Below, piece after piece: positions 50,320 to 60,585 of a DNA stretch of 64,000 bases (the stretch's first letter is position 1; the number at the start of each line of letters is the position of its first letter). The notes beneath the pieces were generated by a model. It did not search any database, was not told where the DNA came from, and saw nothing but the letters and a program-made list of their open reading frames with translations. The position numbers and the translations under genes were made by a program. This DNA comes from Rodentibacter sp. JRC1 (GTDB taxonomy: Bacteria; Pseudomonadota; Gammaproteobacteria; Enterobacterales; Pasteurellaceae): the NCBI RefSeq assembly GCF_020521555.1, contig NZ_BPWA01000001.1:1054001-1118000 (forward strand), in the 5' to 3' direction.

Positions 50320-50952
50320 ATGTCAAACCAACCAATAGAGTATCAGTTCCAAGAAGATTGGTTCAATCATAATGTTCCAAACCTAACGGCAATTATTAAT
50401 TTTATTAAACCGACTAAAATCTTAGAAGTCGGTTCTTTTGAGGGGCGTTCAACGATCTTTTTTATTGAAAACTGTTTAAAACATCATCCACAACTAGAAC
50501 TACATTGTATCGATACATGGGAAGGCGCACTTGAGCATATCGGTAAATATAATATGAAAACCGTAGAACAACATTTTGATCATAATATAGCTATTGCATT
50601 AAATTGTTTTGGCGGTGTGAATATAGTTAAGCACAAAGGAACATCGCATCAAAAAATGATCGAATTACTGGCGAAGGGATACGAAAACCACTTCGATTTT
50701 ATTTATATTGATGGTTCTCACGAAGCGCCTGATGTTTTGTTTGATGCATTGCTTGCACATCGTTTAGTGCGTATAGGAGGTGTTATTGCTTTTGATGATT
50801 ACCTTTGGTCTCCAAAAGCAACTACGGAAGATGATCATTACTTATTAGTAAAACCCGCAGTGGATCATTATGTAAATACTTATCAACAAAAAATTAGAGT
50901 TTTACAAAACTTGCCGATTTATCAATTATATATTCAAAAATTAAAAAACTAA
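50320..50952 (+). CDS. Class I SAM-dependent methyltransferase, substrate unknown
   Basis: A 210-residue protein with a Methyltransf_24-like fold. SAM-binding motif I is ILEVGSFEGRSTIFF near residue 34, followed by HCIDTWEG, DFIYIDGSHEAPDVLFDA and GGVIAFDDYLW. The last two match O-methyltransferases with a metal-binding acidic cluster. No membrane segment or signal. Start ATG follows AAGGA. It stands alone between rbsR and purT on a strand of its own, so context does not hint at a substrate. Confidence 0.8.
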   Translation: MSNQPIEYQFQEDWFNHNVPNLTAIINFIKPTKILEVGSFEGRSTIFFIENCLKHHPQLELHCIDTWEGALEHIGKYNMKTVEQHFDHNIAIALNCFGGVNIVKHKGTSHQKMIELLAKGYENHFDFIYIDGSHEAPDVLFDALLAHRLVRIGGVIAFDDYLWSPKATTEDDHYLLVKPAVDHYVNTYQQKIRVLQNLPIYQLYIQKLKN

Positions 50953-50995
50953 TTATCAGCAGTTTATTCAAAAAGCTTAGATGATTAATTAATAT

Positions 50996-51042
50996 TTGGG
51001 TACTGTATAAATCAATAAACATATTAACATTACAGTACCCAA
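50996..51042. terminator. Long inverted repeat between the methyltransferase gene and purT
   Basis: TTTGGGTACTGTA and TACAGTACCCAAA pair perfectly across a loop of about 22 bases. It lies at the ends of two convergent genes; A- and T-rich flanks could make it terminate in both directions. Confidence 0.65.
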
Positions 51043-51048
51043 ATTAAT

Positions 51049-52233
51049 TTAGGATAAATGAATTTCTAACTTTTCATAAGCCCGTTTTACTTTATCTAAG
51101 GCTTTTTCTACGGAAATATCACGCGCCAACAACACACCCAAACGGCGATGACCGTTTACTTCACCTTTGCCGAATAGACGGAGGTTGGTATGAGGTTCTG
51201 CAAGCACTTTTTCAATGCCGCCGAATCGAACATTCTTCGATTTCCCTTCCACCACAATAGCTTTAGAAGCAGACGGGCTGATGAGGGTAATTTCCGGAAT
51301 AGGTAAACCTAAAATTGCTCGTGCATGTAAGGCAAATTCGGACAATTCTTGGGAAATAAGGGTAACCATACCGGTATCATGCGGGCGCGGCGAAACTTCG
51401 TTGAAAATCACTTCATCGCCACAAACGAACATTTCAACCCCGAAAATACCTCTACCGCCTAAGGCACCGGTAATTTTCTCTGCAATAGACTGTGCTTTTT
51501 GTAACGCTATATCCGACATTGCTTGTGGCTGCCAAGATTCACGGTAATCACCATCTTCTTGACGGTGTCCGATTGGTGCGAGGAAACTCGTTCCATCAAT
51601 ATGACGAACAGTGAGTAGCGTGATTTCATAATCGAATTTAACAAACCCTTCCACAATCACTCGACCCGCACCGGCACGTCCGCCCTCTTGTGCGTAATCC
51701 CAAGCTTTTTGCAAACCCTCTTTCGATTTCAAAATACTCTGACCATGACCGGAAGAAGACATTATCGGTTTTACCACGCAAGGAATTCCGATTTTTTCTA
51801 CCGCACTTTGGAAATCGACAAAATTATCGACAAATCGGTAAGGCGAAGTAGGTAAACCCAATTCTTCTGAAGCTAAACGCCGAATGCCCTCACGATTCAT
51901 TGTGAGTCGGGTCGCTTTTGCAGTGGGAACAACATTAAAGCCTGCTTGTTCTAATTCTACCAAAGTGTCGGTAGCAATCGCTTCCACTTCCGGCACGATA
52001 TAATCCGGTTTTTCTTTTTCAACTAAAGCTTTAAGAGCCTCACTGTCTAACATAGAAATGGTGTAAGCTCTATGCGCCACTTGCTGTGCCGGTGCATTTT
52101 CATAGCGATCCACGGCGATAACTTCCACGCCCAGACGTTGTAATTCAATCACAACTTCTTTACCTAATTCGCCTGAACCGAGCAGCATCACTTTTGTCGC
52201 ATTCGGGGTTAATGCCGTGCCGAGGGTTGTCAT
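51049..52233 (-). CDS. purT: Formate-dependent GAR transformylase PurT
   Basis: A 394-residue ATP-grasp enzyme that formylates glycinamide ribonucleotide with formate and ATP in purine synthesis. N-terminal motif [23 protein letters not shown]-grasp region [14 protein letters not shown] near residue 155, and metal-binding [21 protein letters not shown]. Length matches the E. coli enzyme (392). Its start is nine bases from the end of luxS, which lies on the same strand. Confidence 0.96.
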   Translation of the reverse strand: MTTLGTALTPNATKVMLLGSGELGKEVVIELQRLGVEVIAVDRYENAPAQQVAHRAYTISMLDSEALKALVEKEKPDYIVPEVEAIATDTLVELEQAGFNVVPTAKATRLTMNREGIRRLASEELGLPTSPYRFVDNFVDFQSAVEKIGIPCVVKPIMSSSGHGQSILKSKEGLQKAWDYAQEGGRAGAGRVIVEGFVKFDYEITLLTVRHIDGTSFLAPIGHRQEDGDYRESWQPQAMSDIALQKAQSIAEKITGALGGRGIFGVEMFVCGDEVIFNEVSPRPHDTGMVTLISQELSEFALHARAILGLPIPEITLISPSASKAIVVEGKSKNVRFGGIEKVLAEPHTNLRLFGKGEVNGHRRLGVLLARDISVEKALDKVKRAYEKLEIHLS

Positions 52234-52242
52234 ATCATCTCC

Positions 52243-52746
52243 TTATTTTAACAATGATTCATCAAGCGTCAGATCGGCATTCTTATTCACACCGACACCG
52301 CGAGCAATGACATTTTCAGCAATATCGTGCGCTTCCTCTAAAGAATGTTCGGTATATGTGCCGCATTGGTAAATATTCAATTCCGGAATTTCCGCTTGAT
52401 CTTTTACCTTCAAAATATCCTGCATAGAAGCTAACCATGCTTGAGCCACCTGTTGCTCGTCCGGTGTGCCGATCAACGACATATAAAAACCGGTGCGACA
52501 ACCCATTGGCGAGATATCGATAATTTCCACACTGTCGTTGTTTAAATGATCACGCATAAACCCGGCAAATAAATGCTCAAGGGTATGAATACCTTTCGGT
52601 GGCAAAATTTCTTTGTTCGGAATACAAAAACGCAAATCAAAAACAGTGATGTTATCCCCTTTCGGTGTGTTCATCGTTTTGGCAACGCGCACGGCGGGCG
52701 CATTCATTTTTGTGTGATCAACTTTAAAGCTATCAAGTAACGGCAT
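52243..52746 (-). CDS. luxS: S-ribosylhomocysteine lyase LuxS
   Basis: A 167-residue metalloenzyme converting S-ribosylhomocysteine to homocysteine and the AI-2 precursor. The metal-binding motif HTLEH is near residue 54; the catalytic cysteine lies in [14 protein letters not shown] near residue 84. Size is normal. Followed at once by purT; together they may recycle methyl-cycle by-products and purines. Confidence 0.97.
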   Translation of the reverse strand: MPLLDSFKVDHTKMNAPAVRVAKTMNTPKGDNITVFDLRFCIPNKEILPPKGIHTLEHLFAGFMRDHLNNDSVEIIDISPMGCRTGFYMSLIGTPDEQQVAQAWLASMQDILKVKDQAEIPELNIYQCGTYTEHSLEEAHDIAENVIARGVGVNKNADLTLDESLLK

Positions 52747-52829
52747 AAATTTTTCCTCTTAAATCATTGTGTTATAACTTTTCTTAGGAAATTGTCAATT
52801 TCCTGTGAACTTTCCTAAAAGCGCTTTGT

Positions 52830-52914
52830 CCTATAAAACAAGCAACTTGCAGTTGTTTTAATAAAATTGGTTCCTTAGGTTATTCGCCCTTCACTCGTTG
52901 AAGGGCTTTTTTTA
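52830..52914 (+). ncRNA. Candidate small RNA with its own terminator
   Basis: A plus-strand intrinsic terminator (GCCCTTCA, loop CTCGT, TGAAGGGC then TTTTTTT, 52886-52914) stands in the gap between yqaA and luxS, yet no plus-strand gene precedes it. Just upstream is a second hairpin (AAAACAAGCAAC then TTGCAGTTGTTTT) and a TATAAA at 52832-52837. That would give an RNA of roughly 70-80 bases. The 5' end is a guess. Confidence 0.35.
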
Positions 52915-52924
52915 TCCGTGCATT

Positions 52925-53401
52925 CTATAATAAGAAAGGCGAGCTGAGAAACAATAACATCACATAACGGATCAATTTCCCAAGAAAAATGAACAAACAA
53001 CTCGCCATAACATTCAGCCTTAACCAACCCGCAACAGCACAAAATATATCACCGATAACAGGTAACCAGCTCAATAATAACGCCACCGCACCATAGCGTT
53101 GAAGTTTTTCCATCACCCACAAAGTGCGGTCATTTTTTCCTTCAAATTTTGGCAACCAACGCCCGATAGCGTAGGTAGTTAAACCGCCCAATCCATTTCC
53201 CAATGTGGCGATAAAGACAAGCCAAAAAATCTCTGTGCTAAATACGGAACCAAAAGCCAATTTCGGCATTGCAAGAGAAACGAATACCACTTCCGAATTA
53301 CCGGGTAAGACCGTTGCGCTAAGGAAAGCACTGGCGAACATCAACCACAATGCGTGGCTTTGTAAAAAAGTCGCCCAAAACTCAAAAGAAAGCCAATCCA
53401 T
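52925..53401 (-). CDS. yqaA: YqaA-family (DedA-like) membrane protein
   Basis: A 158-residue inner-membrane protein with four or five hydrophobic segments. SAFLSATVLPGNSEVVFVSL and LGNGLGGLTTYAIGRWLPK are family features, related to DedA/SNARE-associated proteins. Function unknown. Its start abuts the stop of the acetyltransferase gene (adjacent bases), so the genes are coupled. It lies downstream of yqaB, as I recall from related genomes. Confidence 0.85.
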   Translation of the reverse strand: MDWLSFEFWATFLQSHALWLMFASAFLSATVLPGNSEVVFVSLAMPKLAFGSVFSTEIFWLVFIATLGNGLGGLTTYAIGRWLPKFEGKNDRTLWVMEKLQRYGAVALLLSWLPVIGDIFCAVAGWLRLNVMASCLFIFLGKLIRYVMLLFLSSPFLL

Positions 53402-54001
53402 TTATAAATCAGGTTGATAAGTGCGAATGTAATGTGTGCGATCTTGTTCGGTAATTTCACGCACAACCCGACAAGGGTTGCCTAATGCCAACACATTTGA
53501 GGGCAGATCTTTCGTGACTACCGATCCCGCTCCCACCACCACGTTATCCCCAATGGTTACACCCGGTAAAATCACCACATTGCCGCCAATCCATACATTA
53601 TTGCCAATCGTGATCGGTTTCGCTTGCTCCCAACCCTCATTACGCAAATCCGTATCAAGAGGATGTCCCACCGTATAAAGGCTTACATTCGGTGCAAACA
53701 TCACATTATCCCCAATCGTAATGCCACCATTATCCAACATCACACAGTGATAATTCGCAAAGAAATTTTTCCCGACTTTAATATTCACACCGTAATCACA
53801 ATGGAAAGGTTCGTTAACTGATGTAGTTTCATCAGCCTGACCGAATAATTTCCTGAGCAAGATATTTTGTTTTATATCGTCATTCGGTGAAGTGCGGTTA
53901 AATTCAAACAAAATTTCACGCGCACGTCTGCGTAAATCTTTTAGCTCTTTTTTAGCCGGCAAATGCGCTAAACCCGCCATCATTTTTTCATATTCAGTCA
54001 T
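53402..54001 (-). CDS. maa: Maltose/galactoside O-acetyltransferase (LacA/Maa type)
   Basis: A 199-residue left-handed beta-helix acetyltransferase. N-terminal helical cap (MTEYEKMMAGLAHLPAKKEL), catalytic region FANYHCVMLDNGGITIGDNV with the histidine in the 'SLYTVGHPLD' loop, and hexapeptide repeats to VVVGAGSVVTKDLPSNVLA. It acetylates sugars with acetyl-CoA, probably for detoxification. Maa and LacA cannot be told apart by eye. It lies between yqaB and yqaA, spaced by three bases and none. Confidence 0.85.
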   Translation of the reverse strand: MTEYEKMMAGLAHLPAKKELKDLRRRAREILFEFNRTSPNDDIKQNILLRKLFGQADETTSVNEPFHCDYGVNIKVGKNFFANYHCVMLDNGGITIGDNVMFAPNVSLYTVGHPLDTDLRNEGWEQAKPITIGNNVWIGGNVVILPGVTIGDNVVVGAGSVVTKDLPSNVLALGNPCRVVREITEQDRTHYIRTYQPDL

Positions 54002-54004
54002 TAT

Positions 54005-54604
54005 TTATGCCTTAATAATTTCGCCTGTGCGTACATCAAAAACATCCATTCCGGCACTTAATCCGGCTTGTACGCCAAGATCCGCATCTTCAAATACGAT
54101 GCAGTTGGTCGGATTGACACCGGTTAATTCTGCACAGCGTAAAAAGGTTTCCGGATCAGGCTTATGGGCTTTCACATCATCAGCACTGACAATCGCATTA
54201 AAATAAGCGGCAATATCAAGTTTTGCCATTAACATATCAATCAAATGACGATGTGAACCCGAACCGAGAGCAATGGGCTTTTTCTGATAATAATGACGAA
54301 CAATCTCAAAAGTCGGCAGCAATTTCGATTCCGTAGGGATAAGTTGATAGGAAAGGGCGCGTTTTGCCTCAATCACATCATTCAGATAATCTTGGGGCAT
54401 TCCGGCTTTTTGCATTATCGCAGCAGCGATTGTTCGCACTGTCGCACCACCCAATTGATACATAATTTGACTGTCAAAATCGTAGCCGAATTGCTCGCCC
54501 ACAATACCCCACGCTTTCGCATGAACAGGCATCGTATCAATCAACGTACCGTCCATATCGAAAATCAACCCGTCATAATCGCTAAAAAGCCTGTTATCTA
54601 TCAT
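54005..54604 (-). CDS. yqaB: HAD-family sugar phosphatase YqaB
   Basis: A 199-residue HAD hydrolase. The nucleophile motif FDMDGTLIDTMPVHA is near residue 15, followed by ALGSGSHR and DDVKAHKPDPETFLRCAEL, FEDADLGVQAGLSAG. This matches fructose-1-phosphate / 6-phosphogluconate phosphatases such as YqaB. First gene of a three-gene run (yqaB-acetyltransferase-yqaA). Divergent from the PRD-like gene. Confidence 0.9.
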   Translation of the reverse strand: MIDNRLFSDYDGLIFDMDGTLIDTMPVHAKAWGIVGEQFGYDFDSQIMYQLGGATVRTIAAAIMQKAGMPQDYLNDVIEAKRALSYQLIPTESKLLPTFEIVRHYYQKKPIALGSGSHRHLIDMLMAKLDIAAYFNAIVSADDVKAHKPDPETFLRCAELTGVNPTNCIVFEDADLGVQAGLSAGMDVFDVRTGEIIKA

Positions 54605-54713
54605 TTTTATTCCTTACAAAAGGGATTTGTTACAAATTTGTGATCTCTGCACTGTTTTCTTCACATAAAGTACGTTAGATTATAGTGCCTATTTTAGAGG
54701 AACAGGAGTCTAA

Positions 54714-55124
54714 ATGCGACTGCTTAATCAACTTGAGCGTTGGAAATTACGCGGACAGATTAATCAGCCAATTATTGAGATCGTATTTCAATTACGTGAT
54801 CGTCTTGAACATTACTGGAAAGCGAACGTAAACTCCGCCTTAGTCGATATGTTATTATTTCACATTGCTTGTAGTCTGGGACGTATTGAACGTGGTGGTT
54901 GCGCCTCCCCGCTTTATCAGGATATGTTTGAAGAAATCCAAAGTGCGGTCGTTTTTCCGCAAGTTTTAACCATTCACGAAGATTTACTTTCCTTTATGCC
55001 TTTCGATATTCCTCAGGCAGAACAAACTTATTTTTTGGCGAATGTGTATTCGTTGTTGTTAGAGCAACCATCAATACAAAAACAAATTCCCTCTCTTATA
55101 CAAAGAGGGAAAAATAAATCCTAA
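54714..55124 (+). CDS. Small PRD-like domain protein
   Basis: A 136-residue helical protein that looks like a stand-alone PTS-regulation domain: repeated helices with ILxRDRLEHYW, LVDMLLFHIACSLGRIERGG near residue 50. PRDs are usually parts of transcription antiterminators that are phosphorylated by the PTS. Here no DNA- or RNA-binding part is present. The role is unknown. Its stop overlaps the convergent ppx stop by four bases. Confidence 0.5.
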   Translation: MRLLNQLERWKLRGQINQPIIEIVFQLRDRLEHYWKANVNSALVDMLLFHIACSLGRIERGGCASPLYQDMFEEIQSAVVFPQVLTIHEDLLSFMPFDIPQAEQTYFLANVYSLLLEQPSIQKQIPSLIQRGKNKS

Positions 55125-56653
55125 TTAAACACCAACCCCAATTCCAACTCTTTCAATCCGTTACTTTCTTGACGAAGTTCATTCCAAACCAGCGGATTAC
55201 GATCAAGATACCCCTGCTCAAATTCCAACATCCAATTTGAAGAAGAGCGGTGAATTTTAAGCGTAATTTGTTTGGTTTTCTCCGTAGCTTGGCGTGATTT
55301 ATTGAGAATCACCGCAAGACGTAATAAACGAATTAATGCCACCACATCTTGTTCATCATAACGGGCAAATTTAATCAAATCACCGCTTTTCAGCACACCG
55401 ATATGCGAACGAACCAGCAATGTGAGCAAGCGTTGTTGTTCACGATCAAAACCCGGCAATTCCATATTTTGCAAAATATAAGCGGAATGTTTTTGCATAT
55501 TTTTATGATTGATTACAATACCCACCTCATGCAAACGCGCCGCCCAAAGCAATAAATCTTGCATTTCTTCCGCCATTTCCGGTTTTACCCATTGCGTATA
55601 TTGATGTATCAATAAATTTGCACTGCCGGCAATGCGGTGCGCTTGCTCGGTATCAATATCAAATTGTTCCGTCAGCCCCCACGCCGTACGCGCGCGAATA
55701 TCCGCCACTTGAAAATTTTTCTCAATACTGTAGATAACGCCTTCACGCAATGCGCCGTCCGAATAACGCATATGGTCAATATGAAAAACATCAAATACGG
55801 CACTTAAAATCGCCAACCCCGGAACAAATACATCTATACGTTCCGGATTCAAGCCCACAATATTCAATTTATCAAAATGTGAGGCGTGCAAGGTTTGCTC
55901 AATCAAATCTTCTAAACGCGATTTTGTGATGATACCGTTCGGATCTAATGTTGCGGTAATGACTTGATGCACTGTCTTGATTGTGCCGGAAGAACCCAAT
56001 GCGGATTGCCATCCCAAATTACGGTATTCCCAGCTTAAATCTTCGATTTTATTGACCGCACTTTGATACGCCTTTTCAAAGTTTTCCTTAGAGATTTCAC
56101 CATTTTGAAAATATTTTGCCGCAAAACTCACACATCCCATATGACGGCTTTCCGCCACGATCGGCGTGAAATCATCGCCGATAATCATTTCCGTAGAGCC
56201 ACCCCCTATATCTACCACCAATTTTCGTCCTTTTTCCGGCTGGGTATGACACACGCCGGCATAGATGGTCTTAGCTTCGGTTTGCCCGCTGATGATATTA
56301 ATCGGATAAGGAAAAACTTTTGCGGCTTGGCGTAAAAATTCGTCATTATTGACCGCTCTTCGCAACGTATAAGTGCCGACAACATTCACATTTTCAGGCG
56401 CAAAACCTTGTAAGCGCTCGGCAAATAACGCCAAACAATTTACACCGCGCGTTATCGCCTCCTGACTTAATATCGCATTTTCATCCAAACCTTCCGCGAG
56501 TTTTACTTTTTGTTTCAAACGTGACAGCACTTGAATTGAGCCGTTCATAATACGTGCAACAATCATATGAAAACTGTTTGAGCCAAGGTCAATGGCAGCG
56601 ATTTCACGCACATTCGTTCTAGGGGGGGATAGCATATCCTCTTCGTTATTCAT
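55121..56653 (-). CDS. ppx: Exopolyphosphatase / pppGpp phosphohydrolase (Ppx/GppA)
   Basis: A 510-residue enzyme of the ASKHA fold with a C-terminal HD-like domain. The phosphate-binding motif AIDLGSNSFHMIVAR is near residue 20, then VVDIGGGSTEMI near residue 147 and the active-site region DGALREGVIY. It degrades polyphosphate or pppGpp. Ppx and GppA are close; length and the HD domain fit Ppx. A run of seven cytosines in codons 9-11 is noted as a finding. Followed by tamB on the same strand in the direction of tamA-tamB-ppx. Confidence 0.92.
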   Translation of the reverse strand: MNNEEDMLSPPRTNVREIAAIDLGSNSFHMIVARIMNGSIQVLSRLKQKVKLAEGLDENAILSQEAITRGVNCLALFAERLQGFAPENVNVVGTYTLRRAVNNDEFLRQAAKVFPYPINIISGQTEAKTIYAGVCHTQPEKGRKLVVDIGGGSTEMIIGDDFTPIVAESRHMGCVSFAAKYFQNGEISKENFEKAYQSAVNKIEDLSWEYRNLGWQSALGSSGTIKTVHQVITATLDPNGIITKSRLEDLIEQTLHASHFDKLNIVGLNPERIDVFVPGLAILSAVFDVFHIDHMRYSDGALREGVIYSIEKNFQVADIRARTAWGLTEQFDIDTEQAHRIAGSANLLIHQYTQWVKPEMAEEMQDLLLWAARLHEVGIVINHKNMQKHSAYILQNMELPGFDREQQRLLTLLVRSHIGVLKSGDLIKFARYDEQDVVALIRLLRLAVILNKSRQATEKTKQITLKIHRSSSNWMLEFEQGYLDRNPLVWNELRQESNGLKELELGLVFN

Positions 56654-56665
56654 AAATAAGCATTC

Positions 56666-59600
56666 CTAAAATTCAAACTGATAAAGTAAATCAAATACTT
56701 GATTTGTGCCGGAAACCGATTGGAAATAAAGCTGTGGTAATAAACGATAACGTAAAGTCACTTCGGCTAAACCATCAAATAATCCTACGCCATATTTTAC
56801 CTGTAATCGTTTGCCAATATTACCGCTCACTTGTACTTTAGAGCTATCGCCAACACCTGCCGTGCCGAGATTCAAATCCTGAATCCCAAAGGCTTCGCCG
56901 ATACCGCCCACAAGTTTACCGCTTTTGGCTAATCCCATACCAAGTAGTGCAGCACCCACAGAACCACCCGAACCGGTTTGTCCGCTATTTTCTAAAGAAC
57001 GTCCGGTCAGTAAATAAGAAAGTGCCTGATCTTGCGGTTTACTTGGGTTAGAAAAAACCGTCACTTCAGGATTTGTTGCTATGCCGACCACTTTCACACC
57101 GGCGGTAATATTATTATCTTCCATCGCTTCCGGATTGCGAATAGCTTCAATATTTAACATTGGTTGTGAGGCAAGCCCTGAAAAATTAATTTGCCCTTTA
57201 CGAACCAATAAATCCTGCCCAAAAGAAGCATACCGACCATTTTTCAAATCAATTTGACCGTACAAGCCCAAACGCCCTTTTTCTTGTTTTACGGAAAGCA
57301 AACCCGTTAAGTTAGATTTAAAACCGTAAGCGTCAAAATGGACATCATCACCGATTTTTATTTTTAAATCGGAACGAATTTCCATACCGGATTTTGTGGT
57401 CGCCGCAAACTCACGGTTAATTAGTTCCTCCTTGCTTTTGCGCGGCCCGTTTAAAATCACTTCATCTTCACTCACAGGTTCGGCATTATCCGGCAATGAA
57501 TCTACTTTAATTCGAGCCCACGGAATATCTACATTACCCGATAAATCTAGCAATTTCGGCGTAGCTTTTGCCACCACATTGGTTGAAAACTGTAATTTCC
57601 CCATTGAAGGCAAACTGAGCTTAAAGCCCTCTGTTTCCGCCCTTACTTCTGTGCTCCAATTGTCCAAATTTGCCCAATTTGCACCGCCGCTCATTGTCAA
57701 ATTTCCGTCAGGTGTTTGAACCTTACCCTGCAAGGTAGAGCGAGTTCCTTCAAAACGAATGGCAACATCACCGTTTGTGACCTCAAAAGGTAAGGTTTTC
57801 AGTTTCGCTTTTGCGTTGCGAATGTCGAAATGGCCGTTTAATAAAGGTTTTTCCAAATTTCCGCCTAAGGTGAGTTTAGAAATAACTTCTCCGTTAATTG
57901 TTTCACCATTCGTCAACAGCTGATTTGCCAACGCTAAATTTAAACGATCAATACCGATACTACCGCCAAGATTACGCGCACCATTTAAATCATTCAGTTT
58001 TAAATCGGCATTAATATACCCTTGATTTTGCACGTTGATGTCGGATTTCAAGCTGAGATTATTATTCTGAATATCCGCATTTAGTGTGAGTTTAGGAATA
58101 GCAAGTTTAAAAGTGCGATAATCCAATTTTTGTGCAATACCTAAATTATCACCGGTCAAAGTCAGGTTTAGAAGAAAGGGTTTATCGCTAAACCACGCCA
58201 CTTTTCCTTCACTACGAAGATTTCCCTTCAAGCTATCTTGCCCGATAAATTGATTCACCAAATCAAGATTAATACGCTTTATATTAAAAGGAATTTCGCC
58301 ATTTTCCCCAGCCGTGAAAGATTTCGGGAAACACAAATCCGCATTAATATTTTGCCAACAATGTGCGCCGATTGCGGCTTGTATTTTTTTATTGTCATAG
58401 TGTACGGAAATCGCTTGGTTTGGCTTTACATCCCCTATCGGCGTGTCTATCTTCATTTGGCTTAATGACCCTTTCCATTGCTGAGAAGTGCGGTCAAAAT
58501 TGCCTGAGATTTTTAAATCTGCCGCCACAGGTTTTCCTTGAGAGGCTAAAACGAGTTGATGGTTTTTTTCATCGCCCGATACGCTCAAATTGACACTTTT
58601 CATTGCCACCGCATCACCATAACGAATATTGCCGCCTTTTATATTCAGGTTGCCTTTCAAAATCGGTGAGCCGGAAATATTGCCTTTAACGGTTACATTA
58701 GCAATATCTAAAATCTGCCAATGGAGGTGTTGGCTATTAAGATCAAGCGTGACATTCGGTTCAACCAATTTTCCCTGAATTGTCGCTTTCCCCATCAAAG
58801 CTCCCGACAAATCAGCATATAAACCACGTAAGTTCGGCGCGTTAATATCAAGCGTTAAATCCGATTCATCACTCAATGTGCCTTTGGCATAAATTTTGTT
58901 ATCACCATAATTAAGCGATAAATTTGAAATATCGAGTAATGTTTTATCGCTTAACGCCACATCCCCTTTCAGATTCAATGGGCGATGAGAAAGCGTACCA
59001 ACTAAATCAACCGTTGGTATATCCACCTGCCAACCTTGTTCCCCCGCTTCACCGGATGTGATGAGTTTACCGAACAATACGGCAGGCATTGCCGGTACGT
59101 AAGGGCGGATATTCATTTTGTTTAAATTCGCTTCAATGTCCCACTGCGCCCCTTTTTTCCAATTTGCCGAACCGGTTAGTTTCGCTGTCCCCTCTAATGC
59201 CGACAAACTTAATTGATGAATATCGACCGCATATAATTTGCCGTCCGCATTCAGCGTTAAACGTGTTGATGGAATATGATCCATTCCTTCCACACCACCC
59301 TCAAGCTCGGCATGATAATCCAGTAAATTCCCTGTTAATTTCAAAGTAACGTCATTAATTTTCAACGGTGATAATGCCTGTGCGAAAGCGTATTGCCCTT
59401 TAGTGGCTTTAAGTGTGAAGTTTAACGGCATTTTATCTTCGGCAAGTTTTACTTCGGCGTCCAGTTCCGCATTCAATACACCCTTTGTTTTTAGAGAAAG
59501 TGCGGTCGTTTTTTTCAACGATCCTGAAAGGGATAAATCCACCTGACTTGCCGGAAATATTGCTTTACCTTGAGATGTAAAAGCATTTAGTGAAGAGGTT

Positions 59601-60580
59601 AAAGACAAATCCAACGGAAAATCATCGTTTAGCTGTAATGAACCATGAGAATTTAATGTACCGAGCGAACTTTCAATATCCAATTTCTGTAATTGAACAA
59701 AATGTCCTGTTGCATCCGCTTGTAATAATAAAGAAGGTAACGTAATGCGTTGTAATTCTTCACCTTGTTCATTTTGTGCGACATATTGCCAATCTTTTGC
59801 GGCAAGGTTGGTAACGTGAATATCAAAAGGTAAATTGATCTCACTGACGTTTCCTAAAAATGCGGGAGTAAGGCTTTGTTCAATCGCCGTCCAATCTACG
59901 GGTTGATTATTTTCCACTTTGATTGACTTTGTCTTTAATTCTGAAGATTGAATATGCAAAACATCAAGGTTACTTAATTCTGTCGGAGCAAGGGTTAAAC
60001 CAAATTCATTGTCCAAACTGACCGCACTTTGAAAACCTTCGAGCGCAATATTGGTTTGATCAAGTTTCAGATTCAATTTATCCAGTGCAATATTTTTCAC
60101 CTGAACAGAAATCGGCAAATTGATTTTTTCCATTGGAGAAGATTCGGTTTGTTTTTCTTCCGATGGTGGCAATTGTGCGGTATCAATCAAGATGACAGGT
60201 TCTTTTACGGAAAGATCTTCCACACAAATTTTGCGTGAAAGCAAACAGCCGAAATCTATCTGTAAACGAGCCTGAGCAATGCGTGTATCAATTCCCGCCG
60301 TTTGATAACGCACATTGTGCAATACTAAACCGCGCTGCAAACCGCCTTCAACCTGTTCAATAGAAAGGCTATCGAGAAATTTATCCGTCAGTTCAATTAA
60401 GCCTCGCTGACCTTGTTCAAAAGACAATGCCCCCAAAAGCGCGAAAACAGGCAAAAAAATGACCGCACTTCCCACACAAAAGGCTTTACGAACAAAGCCT
60501 TTTTTCTTTTTAGCTTTGCTTGATTTCGATGATTGCTCAGATTGGGGTTCTTCTCGTTTAATTTCTTGCTTTGTCATCAT
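56666..60580 (-). CDS. tamB: Translocation and assembly module protein TamB
   Basis: A 1304-residue inner-membrane protein. After a charged N-terminal tail (residues 1-30, KSSKAKKKKGFVRKAF) there is one transmembrane anchor (VIFLPVFALLGALSF). A very long periplasmic region of beta repeats follows, and the conserved DUF490 domain occupies the last 350 residues (ending SGTNQVFDLLYQFEF). It works with TamA in moving lipids and proteins to the outer membrane. The start is five bases from the tamA stop. Confidence 0.95.
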   Translation of the reverse strand: MMTKQEIKREEPQSEQSSKSSKAKKKKGFVRKAFCVGSAVIFLPVFALLGALSFEQGQRGLIELTDKFLDSLSIEQVEGGLQRGLVLHNVRYQTAGIDTRIAQARLQIDFGCLLSRKICVEDLSVKEPVILIDTAQLPPSEEKQTESSPMEKINLPISVQVKNIALDKLNLKLDQTNIALEGFQSAVSLDNEFGLTLAPTELSNLDVLHIQSSELKTKSIKVENNQPVDWTAIEQSLTPAFLGNVSEINLPFDIHVTNLAAKDWQYVAQNEQGEELQRITLPSLLLQADATGHFVQLQKLDIESSLGTLNSHGSLQLNDDFPLDLSLTSSLNAFTSQGKAIFPASQVDLSLSGSLKKTTALSLKTKGVLNAELDAEVKLAEDKMPLNFTLKATKGQYAFAQALSPLKINDVTLKLTGNLLDYHAELEGGVEGMDHIPSTRLTLNADGKLYAVDIHQLSLSALEGTAKLTGSANWKKGAQWDIEANLNKMNIRPYVPAMPAVLFGKLITSGEAGEQGWQVDIPTVDLVGTLSHRPLNLKGDVALSDKTLLDISNLSLNYGDNKIYAKGTLSDESDLTLDINAPNLRGLYADLSGALMGKATIQGKLVEPNVTLDLNSQHLHWQILDIANVTVKGNISGSPILKGNLNIKGGNIRYGDAVAMKSVNLSVSGDEKNHQLVLASQGKPVAADLKISGNFDRTSQQWKGSLSQMKIDTPIGDVKPNQAISVHYDNKKIQAAIGAHCWQNINADLCFPKSFTAGENGEIPFNIKRINLDLVNQFIGQDSLKGNLRSEGKVAWFSDKPFLLNLTLTGDNLGIAQKLDYRTFKLAIPKLTLNADIQNNNLSLKSDINVQNQGYINADLKLNDLNGARNLGGSIGIDRLNLALANQLLTNGETINGEVISKLTLGGNLEKPLLNGHFDIRNAKAKLKTLPFEVTNGDVAIRFEGTRSTLQGKVQTPDGNLTMSGGANWANLDNWSTEVRAETEGFKLSLPSMGKLQFSTNVVAKATPKLLDLSGNVDIPWARIKVDSLPDNAEPVSEDEVILNGPRKSKEELINREFAATTKSGMEIRSDLKIKIGDDVHFDAYGFKSNLTGLLSVKQEKGRLGLYGQIDLKNGRYASFGQDLLVRKGQINFSGLASQPMLNIEAIRNPEAMEDNNITAGVKVVGIATNPEVTVFSNPSKPQDQALSYLLTGRSLENSGQTGSGGSVGAALLGMGLAKSGKLVGGIGEAFGIQDLNLGTAGVGDSSKVQVSGNIGKRLQVKYGVGLFDGLAEVTLRYRLLPQLYFQSVSGTNQVFDLLYQFEF

Positions 60581-60585
60581 TCCGT

